Part shown: positions 1 through 8,068 of the stretch, one piece after another
How positions within the stretch are numbered: position 1 is the stretch's first letter
Layout of the letters: each line of letters starts with the position of its first letter
From: Bacillota bacterium
GTDB taxonomy: Bacteria; Bacillota; DTU030; DUMP01
Assembly: GCA_012837285.1 (NCBI GenBank)
Contig: DURJ01000018.1
Location: 1 to 41,995 of the forward strand
Direction of reading: 5' to 3'
DNA: 41,995 bases
Notes under the pieces: model-generated
The model's input: the letters and a program-made list of their open reading frames with translations, nothing else
Database searches by the model: none
What the model was told of the DNA's origin: nothing
Made by a program: the position numbers and the translations under genes

Positions 1-461
1 GAACAGACTCCAGGAAGCTGCTTGTCCTCGTCTTCACCTTTGTATTGTTACCCGCATTATAACACGGTTATGGCCACTTGGCAACAGACCGCAGACCCCA
101 GCATCGCCCTTCTCAACTGCCTGCCGGAAGGTGTCTATTCAGGGGTAATCGGAAAGTCAAGGGAGCGAGTACAAGGGTATCGAACGAGTACCCCTTCACA
201 CCATTGCCACAAAAACTCTTCTTAGTTGTCATCCCGAGGGTTTTGCTCAAAGGATCTTAAGATTCCTCAGTCGCTTTGCTCCTTTAAAATGACGGGTAAT
301 CTGTTCATTTGCAGTGCTACGGGCATCGCCCCATATTCAATAACGCCATATACTTCTGAATAGACACGCCGGCAGAACCGGGGCAGGATATTGGCCTGGG
401 ACGTCGAACAATATAAGGCAACTATACTATATCATGGCCTGTACCATAAGGAGGAACACTC
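1..461. other. Non-coding stretch upstream of the penicillin-binding protein gene
   Basis: I see no credible gene here. Short open frames exist but lack a ribosome binding site and protein-like composition. The stretch holds an imperfect palindromic element (listed separately), a small stem-loop near 174-205 (AAGGGTA paired with TACCCTT-like sequence), and just before the gene a possible -10 (TATACT at 423-428) without a convincing -35. A strong Shine-Dalgarno (AAGGAGG) lies about 8 bases before the ATG at 462. Confidence 0.6.
226..298. repeat. Imperfect palindromic repeat-like element
   Basis: The element begins GTCATCCCGAGG and ends AAAATGACGGG. Its two arms are imperfect inverted copies meeting at a palindromic core (GGATCTTAAGATTCC), and the right arm contains TCAGTCGCTTTGCTCC. 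The layout (GTCAT ends, AGGATCT core, a GCTTTGCTCC-like segment) resembles a widespread class of intergenic palindromic repeats I recall from many bacterial genomes. No second copy is in this window, so calling it a dispersed repeat is inference. Confidence 0.45.
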
Positions 462-2906
462 ATGGCAAAGGGAGCTCGAGGGAGAATCAGATTTCCCTTT
501 TTCCTGTTCGCCTTTCTTATTCTGCTTTTAGCAGGGGTGTTGGCAGCTTTCTTGGTTGGGTGTGTGCGCACAATGCCCCGTTTTGACCCTGTTATACTGG
601 CCGAAACCAACATGACCTCCACCGTATACGATGCGAACGGAGAAATCTTTACTCGTCTGCACGGAGAAGAAAACCGACTACCGGTGGACCTGGACAAAAC
701 CCCAGTAGAGCTAAAACAGGCTTTCATTTCCACTGAGGACGTTCGTTTTTACCAGCATTTTGGCATTGATCCTCGGGCCATTGCTCGGGCTGTCTGGCGG
801 ATAGTTTCCGGGCAATCCTTTGAGGGTGGAAGCACCATTACCCAACAATTGGTAAAAAATGCATTTCTTACCCAGGAGCAAACCTTAAAACGAAAAGTAC
901 AGGAAGCAATTTTGGCTATGCAAGTGGAACGACGTTATACCAAAGATCAGATTCTGGAGATGTATTTCAACGAGATTTATTTTGGCCATGGAGCATACGG
1001 TGTTCAAGCTGCCAGCCGTACCTACTTTGGCAAAGATGTGTCTGAATTGAATTTGGCCGAAGCAGCCTTCTTAGCCGGGATAACCAAGAACCCTTCCCGC
1101 TACTCTCCGTTCGAACAATTTGAGAACGGAAAAGCTCGGCAAGAAATAGTCCTGGACAACATGGTGCGAGCTGAAGTCATTACTCCCGAGGTAGCTAAAG
1201 CTGCCAAGGAGCAGCCCATAGAAATTAGATCGGTTCAGGGAGGAGTCAAGCGGCCGGCTCCCTATTTCATCGACTATGTGATCTCTGCTCTGGTTGACAA
1301 GCTTACGCCCAGATACGGATCGGAAAGAGGAGTCTACGATGCTATCTACCGCGGTGGGCTGCAGATATATACTACTTTAGATCCGGCTATGCAGGAGGCA
1401 GCAGAAAACACACTGCTGGAAAGTCTACCAGAAGGAGAAACGGACAAGAACGGCATTACCCAACCGCAAGGAGCTTTAGTGGCTTTGGATCCAAGCACCG
1501 GAGCAGTTAAAGCCTTAGTGGGCGGACGGGACTGGGGAGAGACAAAGTTCAACCGGGCAGTGCAAGCTCTGCGGCAACCAGGTTCGGCGTTTAAGCCATT
1601 CGTATATACAACTGCACTGGTACAGGGTTGGTCCCCTGGCTCAGTCCTAGACGATGCTCCTACGATTTATGACGGAAAACAATGGCCCAATAATTATAAC
1701 AACGTGTTTCGTGGCTTAACTACCCTCAGGGTTGGTATTGAGGGCTCCATTAATGTCATGGCGGTTAAGCTGGGTGAAAAGGTAGGTGCCGACAATACAG
1801 TTGCTACCGCCGAAAGAATGGGGATTTCGACGCTGGTGAAATCCGGGAAGTACAATGACCGGCAATTGGCCTTGGCTTTGGGTGGTATGACTGACGGCGT
1901 CTCACCGCTCGAGATGGCGGCCGCCTATGGGGTTTTAGCTAATGGCGGTTCCCGGATTGAACCTTTTCCTGTGACTTTAGTCAAAGATAGTAAGGGCGAC
2001 ATTATTTGGGAGCATCAGGTTGTCCCGGAAAGGGTTCTTTCACCCCAGGTTAGCTTTATCATCACCGACATGTTACGAGGGGTAATTACCCGAGGAACAG
2101 GTAGCTCAGCAGGCGTAGTCGGGCGACCAGCAGCTGGTAAGACTGGGACCACTACTGGTAACAACGACGTTTGGTTCGTTGGCTATACCCCAGAACTGGC
2201 TACAGCCGTGTGGATCGGCTCGGATGCCAAAGAGGAAGGCTCACGCACCTTCCTTAGTCGCCACAACATTGGCAGCGGCTTTCCGGCTCGAATTTGGGGG
2301 CAATTTATGCGACTGGCCTTAGCTAATTACCCGACACAGAACTTCACCCCGCCGGGCGGCTTAGTAAAGGTTGCAGTCTGCAATAAGTCAGGGTTGCTTC
2401 CCAGCAACATTTGTCCTACAGAGAGTATTGTCACGGACTATTTTGTTCAAGGAACGCAACCTACCGCCACTTGTGATGTTCACGTTACGGCTACCGTTTG
2501 CGCCGAGACCGGTAAGCTGGCTGCTGAATACTGCCCGGAACCGGTAACCAAAGTGTTTATTCAGAGAAAAGAACCTTACGCTACTCGTGCCGACGGCAAA
2601 AAACCTTTGGATGCAGTTGATGAAGTACCGACTGAGATTTGCAGCGAGCACGAAACGCCTCCGGTCGCATCAATAGAAATGTATGTTTGTCCGGACAGCC
2701 AGGCTTTAGCTACTCAATATTGTCCGGCACCAGAGTTGAGGTTATTTATACCGGGGAATGAACCAAAAGATATTTGCCCCATCCATAGATTGCCACCGTC
2801 TGAGCCCGAACCAGGCGACTTTGACGACAATGGCACTAGGCCTGACAACGATAATGGCCAGCACGGACAGGGTAACAACCAGAATCGAGGACGCCGTTTT
2901 CCGTAG
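462..2906 (+). CDS. Class A penicillin-binding protein (PBP1A-type glycosyltransferase/transpeptidase)
   Basis: Builds peptidoglycan outside the membrane: a GT51 domain polymerises lipid II and a transpeptidase domain cross-links the strands. A basic N-terminus and one membrane segment (about residues 10-33) anchor it. The GT51 catalytic Glu is E92 (STEDVRFY). The transpeptidase motifs are SAFK (S375-K378), SIN (429-431) and KTG (560-562), all intact. After about residue 640 there are three Cys-pair repeats of the CxxTGxLAxxYCP type, then a polar Asp/Asn/Gly-rich tail. At 814 residues it is typical of Firmicutes PBP1 proteins. The ATG at 462 has an AAGGAGG site. It converges on mutS2. Spore-specific or housekeeping use cannot be told from sequence. 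Confidence 0.95.
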   Translation: MAKGARGRIRFPFFLFAFLILLLAGVLAAFLVGCVRTMPRFDPVILAETNMTSTVYDANGEIFTRLHGEENRLPVDLDKTPVELKQAFISTEDVRFYQHFGIDPRAIARAVWRIVSGQSFEGGSTITQQLVKNAFLTQEQTLKRKVQEAILAMQVERRYTKDQILEMYFNEIYFGHGAYGVQAASRTYFGKDVSELNLAEAAFLAGITKNPSRYSPFEQFENGKARQEIVLDNMVRAEVITPEVAKAAKEQPIEIRSVQGGVKRPAPYFIDYVISALVDKLTPRYGSERGVYDAIYRGGLQIYTTLDPAMQEAAENTLLESLPEGETDKNGITQPQGALVALDPSTGAVKALVGGRDWGETKFNRAVQALRQPGSAFKPFVYTTALVQGWSPGSVLDDAPTIYDGKQWPNNYNNVFRGLTTLRVGIEGSINVMAVKLGEKVGADNTVATAERMGISTLVKSGKYNDRQLALALGGMTDGVSPLEMAAAYGVLANGGSRIEPFPVTLVKDSKGDIIWEHQVVPERVLSPQVSFIITDMLRGVITRGTGSSAGVVGRPAAGKTGTTTGNNDVWFVGYTPELATAVWIGSDAKEEGSRTFLSRHNIGSGFPARIWGQFMRLALANYPTQNFTPPGGLVKVAVCNKSGLLPSNICPTESIVTDYFVQGTQPTATCDVHVTATVCAETGKLAAEYCPEPVTKVFIQRKEPYATRADGKKPLDAVDEVPTEICSEHETPPVASIEMYVCPDSQALATQYCPAPELRLFIPGNEPKDICPIHRLPPSEPEPGDFDDNGTRPDNDNGQHGQGNNQNRGRRFP

Positions 2907-2928
2907 AAAGACACCTAGTTGTTAACAT

Positions 2929-2945
2929 AACCTTGGACCAAGGTT
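2929..2945 (+). terminator. Perfect palindrome downstream of the PBP gene, possible terminator
   Basis: AACCTTGG and CCAAGGTT form a perfect 8+1+8 inverted repeat 23 bases after the PBP stop codon. The following sequence has only a weak T content, so termination is possible but a protein-binding palindrome is an alternative. Confidence 0.4.
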
Positions 2946-2961
2946 GTAATACTCTTGATTT

Positions 2962-2982
2962 AAGGAGCCTGTCCGGCTCCTT
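2962..2982. terminator. Terminator hairpin between the convergent PBP and mutS2 genes
   Basis: AAGGAGCC and GGCTCCTT form an 8-bp stem around a 5-base loop, followed on the plus strand by ATCTTTTA. It lies between convergent genes and can serve both. The mutS2 stop codon (2981-2983) overlaps the stem. Confidence 0.75.
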
Positions 2983-5365
2983 ATCTTTTAAGTAATGCTA
3001 TTGTAACTCCGGTACCACCTTCTCGATAACCGGCCAGTGAATAAGACCTAATGTCCGGATGGTTCTTAAGATAGTCCTGTACTGCTTGCCGCAGTACGCC
3101 GGTTCCTTTGCCGTGAATCAATCGCACCCGCTCTAATCCTGCCAACCGAGCATCATCCAGGTACTTTCCTAACGCATATTGGGCATCATCAACAGTGAGA
3201 CCTCGTAGATCCAACTCCGGGGAGATTGTTTGCGCTTTGTCGCTGGCTATTGGCCCTACAAAAGGCTCGCGCTCACCGCCTTCAGGAACGGATACAACTT
3301 GTATTTGCCGTGCTGGTAAGATCATTTTGAGTATTCCTGCCTGCACTCTCACATTTCCTTCCGGATCAGGTGGATCAATAACGCTACCCTTTACCTTGAG
3401 GTGAGGGATATATATGGTCTGTCCCGCTGTTAACGGTCGGTCTACACTTATCTCCTCCTCAGCCTGGGTAACCTCTTCTTCCAGTCGTAAATTGTCATGA
3501 ATAAGTTCCTGCATCTTCCCTAAATCGGCCCGCGCAGTTTCAGCTAATAGGGTACGCTCCCTTTCCATCAGCCTTGAGGTCTGTCTTCTTAGTTCCTTAA
3601 TAATCCGTTCGCTTTCCCGCCGAGCGTAATTTACCGTCCGGGTGGCATCTTCTCTGGCCCGTCGGATCAGAGCGTCTTCCCTAGCAATCAATGCTTGGCG
3701 CCGTGCTTCCGATTCCTGGTGAATCTTTTCTGCTTGTACCTTGGCAGTGTCCGCAGCAGCGGTAAGCTGCTCAAAATGTTGACGCTTTTCTTCTAAAGAA
3801 CGTATGAGGTCATCAGCACGCGCATCGGCATAACACAGGAATGATCGAGCCTGCTCTACGATTGTTTTCGGAAGACCTAACCGAGCGGCAATTTCTAAAG
3901 CGTTACTACGGCCGGGGAGGCCGATGACCAGGCGATACGTGGGCTGCAGAGTAATAGGGTCAAATTCTACCGATGCATTCTCTACCCCTGGCTGGCTGTA
4001 GGCAAATACTTTCAGTTCGCTATAATGGGTGGTGGCAACAGTTGTAGCGCCGACTTCGCCCAAGTATTCAAGAACGGCCATACCCAATGCCGCCCCTTCG
4101 CTGGGATCAGTGCCGGCACCAAGTTCATCAAGCAACACTAAGGAGTTGCAGGTACAAGACTGCAAGATAGATATGATGTTGGTCATATGGGCGGAAAATG
4201 TGCTCAGGCTTTGTTCAATGCTTTGCTCGTCACCGATATCGCAGAAAATTTGTTTGAAAATAGGCAGCTCGCTGTCCGCTTGGGCTGGGATATGTAAGCC
4301 TGCCTGATGCATCAGAACTAACAAACCTATGGTTTTGAGGAGAACTGTTTTTCCGCCCGTGTTAGGACCTGTTACTACCAATGTCCGGAAACTGCGCCCT
4401 AACCAGATAGTCACAGGAACAGCAGCTTGATCTAACAGCGGATTTCTGGCCTGGCGTAGTTCCAAGTACCCGTCATCACTGAGCCTGGGAGGAGATGCTT
4501 GTAAAGCCAGGGCTAGTTTTCCTTTGGCCAAGACAAAATCCAGCTTTCCCAGCTGGACCAGCAGGCTTTCAATTTGGTCTTCTTTCTCTGCTACTTGAAG
4601 CGAGAGATTGGTTAAGATTCGTTCTACTTCCCGTTCCTCTTGGGATCGGACTTCGCGCAACCGGTTTCCTAGTTCAAAGGTAATGAAAGGCTCAATAAAT
4701 AAGGTGGCCCCGCTGGCAGATTGGTCGTGAACAACACCGGGAACCTGTTGACGAAATTCGTGCTTTACCGGCAGAACATAGCGGTCGTCACGCATTGTAA
4801 CCAGCGGCTCTTGCAGGTATTTTTGGGTAGTGGGGGAGCGAACCATACCATCTAAATGTTCACGTATTTGGTTTTCCAGCCGTACAATCTCCCGTCGCAG
4901 ACGGAACAAAACGGGACTAGCCTTATCGGCCAATTCGTCAGGGCCAAGAATGCACCGCTCTAATTCGGACTGCAATTCCGGAAAAAGCGGCATGGACGCC
5001 CCCATCTCAATGAAAAATGAAGTCTTCCCTTCCAGCAGAAGAAAGGTTCTAACTTTCCGCCCGGCCTCTAGGGAGCAGCGAACATTGTAGAGTGCAGGTG
5101 TACCTAACATGCCTCCGCGTTGGGCCAGAACAATAAAAGGCCTAATGTCGCTGATACCGCCTAAAGGAGCATGAGCGCCCCGGCATAAAAGGCCCACTGC
5201 TTCGCTGGTTGCAGTCTGGCCGGACTTCACTTCATTGATGTCTTTGGACGGCTCCAAGCTACGGCAGAGCTCTTTCCCTAGTGGAGTATCGGCATGAGAA
5301 GTCAGTTTCTCAATGATCTTCTCCCATTCTAACCTGTTTTTCGTTTTCTCTGAAGCTATCGGCAT
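2981..5365 (-). CDS. mutS2: Endonuclease MutS2
   Basis: MutS-family ATPase with a C-terminal Smr nuclease domain. Family members suppress homologous recombination or act in ribosome-collision rescue, not in mismatch repair. Visible are the Walker A motif GPNTGGKT, Walker B LVLLDELGAGTDP, a long charged coiled-coil-like stretch around residues 520-640, and the Smr motifs LDLRG and HGKGTG near the C-terminus. Length (794 aa) is normal. The ATG at 5365 shares one base with the polX stop (TGATG), so translation is probably coupled. This is the last gene of the pheST-zapA-cvpA-polX-mutS2 unit and ends inside a terminator hairpin. Confidence 0.96.
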   Translation of the reverse strand: MPIASEKTKNRLEWEKIIEKLTSHADTPLGKELCRSLEPSKDINEVKSGQTATSEAVGLLCRGAHAPLGGISDIRPFIVLAQRGGMLGTPALYNVRCSLEAGRKVRTFLLLEGKTSFFIEMGASMPLFPELQSELERCILGPDELADKASPVLFRLRREIVRLENQIREHLDGMVRSPTTQKYLQEPLVTMRDDRYVLPVKHEFRQQVPGVVHDQSASGATLFIEPFITFELGNRLREVRSQEEREVERILTNLSLQVAEKEDQIESLLVQLGKLDFVLAKGKLALALQASPPRLSDDGYLELRQARNPLLDQAAVPVTIWLGRSFRTLVVTGPNTGGKTVLLKTIGLLVLMHQAGLHIPAQADSELPIFKQIFCDIGDEQSIEQSLSTFSAHMTNIISILQSCTCNSLVLLDELGAGTDPSEGAALGMAVLEYLGEVGATTVATTHYSELKVFAYSQPGVENASVEFDPITLQPTYRLVIGLPGRSNALEIAARLGLPKTIVEQARSFLCYADARADDLIRSLEEKRQHFEQLTAAADTAKVQAEKIHQESEARRQALIAREDALIRRAREDATRTVNYARRESERIIKELRRQTSRLMERERTLLAETARADLGKMQELIHDNLRLEEEVTQAEEEISVDRPLTAGQTIYIPHLKVKGSVIDPPDPEGNVRVQAGILKMILPARQIQVVSVPEGGEREPFVGPIASDKAQTISPELDLRGLTVDDAQYALGKYLDDARLAGLERVRLIHGKGTGVLRQAVQDYLKNHPDIRSYSLAGYREGGTGVTIALLKR

Positions 5366-7095
5366 CAAACTACCCCCCGGATAGATTGGAGAAAGTCTTT
5401 CAGGTGCGCAGTGGGCCAGGTGTTGATTACGTCACATGCTTCCAAGCCCGCCCGTCGAGCCACACTTACACCGTACTCCATGTCAGCCAAGCGCTGGGCA
5501 TCGTGAGCATCAGTGCTGATGGCCAGTTTTAGTCCCAAATGCTTAGCTTTGGCAGCCCATTCAGCGCTAAGGTCCAGACGTTCGGGAGATGCATTTATTT
5601 CTAAAACTTTGCCCAGTAGGCGCGCTTCTTCTAGCACCGTATCGAGATTTACCTGGTAAGTGGGTCGTCTTCCAATTAGGCGCCCGCTGGGGTGGGCCAA
5701 AATGTGCACAAAAGGGTTACGCAAAGCGGTTACAATCCTACTGGTCATAGTTTTCTCGTCTTGCCTGAATCCAGAGTGAACAGAGGCAATGACTAAATCC
5801 AGTTTCGCTAGCACTTGGTTCGGAAGATCCAGCTGACCGTCGGCCAAGATATCTGCTTCAATTCCAGCTAGGATCGTCAAATTGGGAAACTCGGCTCGTG
5901 CAGCAGCGATTTCATCTGCCTGGGCTGCGAGCCGCTGGGCATCTAAACCACGGGCAATTTTTAGGCGTTGGGAGTGGTCGGTTATAGCAATGTACTCGTA
6001 TCCACGTTCGACGGCTGCTCGAGCTAGAGAGAAGATGCTTTCTCTACCGTCGCTCCAATTAGTATGTAAGTGCAGATCCCCCTTCATGTGTTCAGGCGAA
6101 ATAACTTGGGGCAAAGTACCGTGCCTTGCCGCTAACACTTCGCCTTTGCCGGTTCTAAGTTCCGGTATGACAAAGTCCAATCCCAAATGGTAGTAAAGAT
6201 CCTGTTCAGATTCTAGTGGCAAAGGGCCATCTTGACCCCTAAGTGACGCAGGTGTAAGCTCCAGATTGCATTGCTTGGCCCTAGCCACCAGAGCGTGCCA
6301 GTGGCCTGCTGAACCAGTGTAATAACAAAGTTGGGTGGTAAACTCAGACGGCGTTACAACAATGAGCCGGGCCTTAAGTCCGATGCCTAAAATTACTGTC
6401 ATATACGTTGAGCCCAACGTTAGGACTTGGCGGACATAAGGTGCCGAACTAAAAGTGGCCAGGATATCCCCAGTTTTGTCCGGTTGGGCGCTCAGTAGCA
6501 AGGTGGCTTCACAGACAAATTCTTCCCTTCTTCTTACCTCTCCTACCACCTCTACGTTTGTAACTTCAGGCAACTGAGCTAGGGCTTCAGCCAGATCAGC
6601 GGCTACCATGGCTGCATCACTAAGAGGCAGCCTTTCAGGCACAACGTCCATCGTAGCTAAGGCATGCTTGATCGCCAGTTCTGATTTAGTCCCCAGACCA
6701 GGAAGCACGCGCAGTTGTTGAGCTGAAGCAGCTGCCTTAAGTTCTTCCAGAGTGGTAATACCCAAGTGGCGGTATATGGTATGTACTGTGCGCGGACCCA
6801 CGCCGGGAATAGAAAGAAACTGTCTTAACTGGGCCGGAACCTCCTGGCGAAGCTCTTTTAGATAGGTTAAATGGCCGGTATCCAGTAGCTCATGTATTTT
6901 AGCCGCCAAAGCTGGGCCAATTCCCGGCAGCTCTGTTAACCTCTTTTCGTTCCAGTAGACTCCAATGTCTTCATCTAACGTGGCCAGCAACTGGGCTGCC
7001 TGTCGGTAGGAACGTATCTTAAACGGGTTATCTCCCTTAATTTCCAGCAGATCAGCGATTTCAAGAAAGATCCAAGAAATCTCAAGATTATTCAC
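5365..7095 (-). CDS. polX: PolX-family DNA polymerase/PHP protein with a degenerate polymerase site
   Basis: By family: X-family DNA polymerase plus a PHP 3'-5' exonuclease domain, used in base-excision gap repair. Three helix-hairpin-helix motifs are present (LPGIGP, IPGVGP, LPGLGT). The PHP domain (from about residue 340) keeps HLHTNWSDG, TDHS, GIEAD, SVHSG, AHP and STDAH, so the metal site looks whole. The polymerase centre does not: where the family has a D-x-D pair this protein reads E196-A-T198, and the third Asp aligns with R243. GTG at 7095 is preferred: AAGGGGG lies 7 bases upstream and the length becomes 576 aa, close to the usual 570. Likely a nuclease or DNA-binding role without polymerisation; that is inference. 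Confidence 0.9.
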   Translation of the reverse strand: MNNLEISWIFLEIADLLEIKGDNPFKIRSYRQAAQLLATLDEDIGVYWNEKRLTELPGIGPALAAKIHELLDTGHLTYLKELRQEVPAQLRQFLSIPGVGPRTVHTIYRHLGITTLEELKAAASAQQLRVLPGLGTKSELAIKHALATMDVVPERLPLSDAAMVAADLAEALAQLPEVTNVEVVGEVRRREEFVCEATLLLSAQPDKTGDILATFSSAPYVRQVLTLGSTYMTVILGIGLKARLIVVTPSEFTTQLCYYTGSAGHWHALVARAKQCNLELTPASLRGQDGPLPLESEQDLYYHLGLDFVIPELRTGKGEVLAARHGTLPQVISPEHMKGDLHLHTNWSDGRESIFSLARAAVERGYEYIAITDHSQRLKIARGLDAQRLAAQADEIAAARAEFPNLTILAGIEADILADGQLDLPNQVLAKLDLVIASVHSGFRQDEKTMTSRIVTALRNPFVHILAHPSGRLIGRRPTYQVNLDTVLEEARLLGKVLEINASPERLDLSAEWAAKAKHLGLKLAISTDAHDAQRLADMEYGVSVARRAGLEACDVINTWPTAHLKDFLQSIRGVV

Positions 7096-7142
7096 AGCCG
7101 TCCCCCTTACATGGATGGTTCGGATTGAGCCCAATACGAGCT

Positions 7143-7664
7143 TCAAGTTCTTATTCTCGGGCCAGCCATAGGTAGCGGTAGTAGGGGGCCCAATTCTTTC
7201 CAGAAGAAGCGGTTAAAAACAGGAGCTACTGACCAAAAATACTGCCCTATTTCTGAGGATTGTATCAGGTCAACAAAATACGGCCAGGGCAAATACGCTA
7301 ACAGACTCACCAGTACAATGGTCAAAAGGGTGCCTACAGCGAGCCCCATGGCTGCTCCGGTAAAGCGATCTATGTTAGATAGACCGGGAATAACAACGAG
7401 GCGCTTAAGAATAGTAGCAACAGTCCTGGCAGCTAATAGCCCTACTAGAAACAAGCCCAAGAAACATAGTATCAGTAAGAGCCAGGCCGGCCCCACCAGA
7501 TATGAACTGACAAAGCCGGCCGCCTGTCTCGAATAGCTGGTTCCTAGCCAAAGTCCCAACACCAGTCCACCCACTTCTCCAAGCAGGCCCAGCAATCCTT
7601 TGCGCCAACCAGTAACCATGTGTAGGATCAAGACTAGGATAATGGCAAGATCCAGTAGGTTCAC
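7143..7664 (-). CDS. CvpA family membrane protein
   Basis: A 173-residue protein with about four hydrophobic segments (near residues 2-18, 22-40, 58-82 and 100-125) and the CvpA/colicin V production family pattern. The family is of uncertain function and is linked to envelope homeostasis. The GTG start at 7664 has a GGGAGTGA site 6 bases upstream. It lies between zapA and polX, as in Bacillus, where the equivalent is yshB. It is cotranscribed with its neighbours, as the gaps are 18 and 47 bases. Confidence 0.85.
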   Translation of the reverse strand: MNLLDLAIILVLILHMVTGWRKGLLGLLGEVGGLVLGLWLGTSYSRQAAGFVSSYLVGPAWLLLILCFLGLFLVGLLAARTVATILKRLVVIPGLSNIDRFTGAAMGLAVGTLLTIVLVSLLAYLPWPYFVDLIQSSEIGQYFWSVAPVFNRFFWKELGPLLPLPMAGPRIRT

Positions 7665-7682
7665 ATATTTTCACTCCCGGAT

Positions 7683-7958
7683 TCAACTTGATTCAGTATT
7701 AGAATCGGAATCCTGAAGCAACTGCAAGAGCTCATCGTAATCTTCCCTTACCCGGTGGAGCTCGGCGGCAATATTAACTGCCGCCAAAATAGCCACCTGC
7801 ATTGTACTAAGACAAGGACTTCGTTGGTGGATTTCGGACATGATCTCGTCTACATAGGTTCCAAGCTTACGGATATGGTCACCGCTGGCTTTGCCCTTAA
7901 CCACGTATTCTTCTCCTAGGATATGGACAGTGACCCGGTTGTGTGTATTCGCAGACAT
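7683..7958 (-). CDS. zapA: Cell division protein ZapA
   Basis: A small cytoplasmic protein that bundles FtsZ filaments at the division ring. The family pattern is visible: an N-terminal beta region (RVTVHILGEEYVVKG), then a long helix beginning QVAILAAVNIAAEL and ending in an acidic C-terminus. I start it at ATG 7958 (91 aa) because GAGGGTGA lies just upstream and this gives the usual ZapA N-terminus. The frame stays open to 8057, which would add 33 residues unlike the family. The position between pheT and cvpA matches Firmicutes gene order; rnhC, present there in Bacillus, is absent. Confidence 0.9.
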   Translation of the reverse strand: MSANTHNRVTVHILGEEYVVKGKASGDHIRKLGTYVDEIMSEIHQRSPCLSTMQVAILAAVNIAAELHRVREDYDELLQLLQDSDSNTESS

Positions 7959-8068
7959 GATTGTCACCCTCATTTTCGGTTCAACTAAAGTGGTGTCGTG
8001 GTTGTATTCAGCAACAGCCCAGAAAAATCCTCCTGCAGGTACGTTTCTTTTCGCCATCTTCCAGCTAG

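Noticed and set aside
22-260. Two short open frames at the left edge
   Set aside because: They overlap each other, lack a ribosome site, have odd composition and run into the palindromic element.
7959-8057. Separate small gene or N-terminal extension ahead of zapA
   Set aside because: The open frame has no supporting ribosome site at its start and does not match the ZapA N-terminus; the internal GGAGGA is not followed by a start codon.
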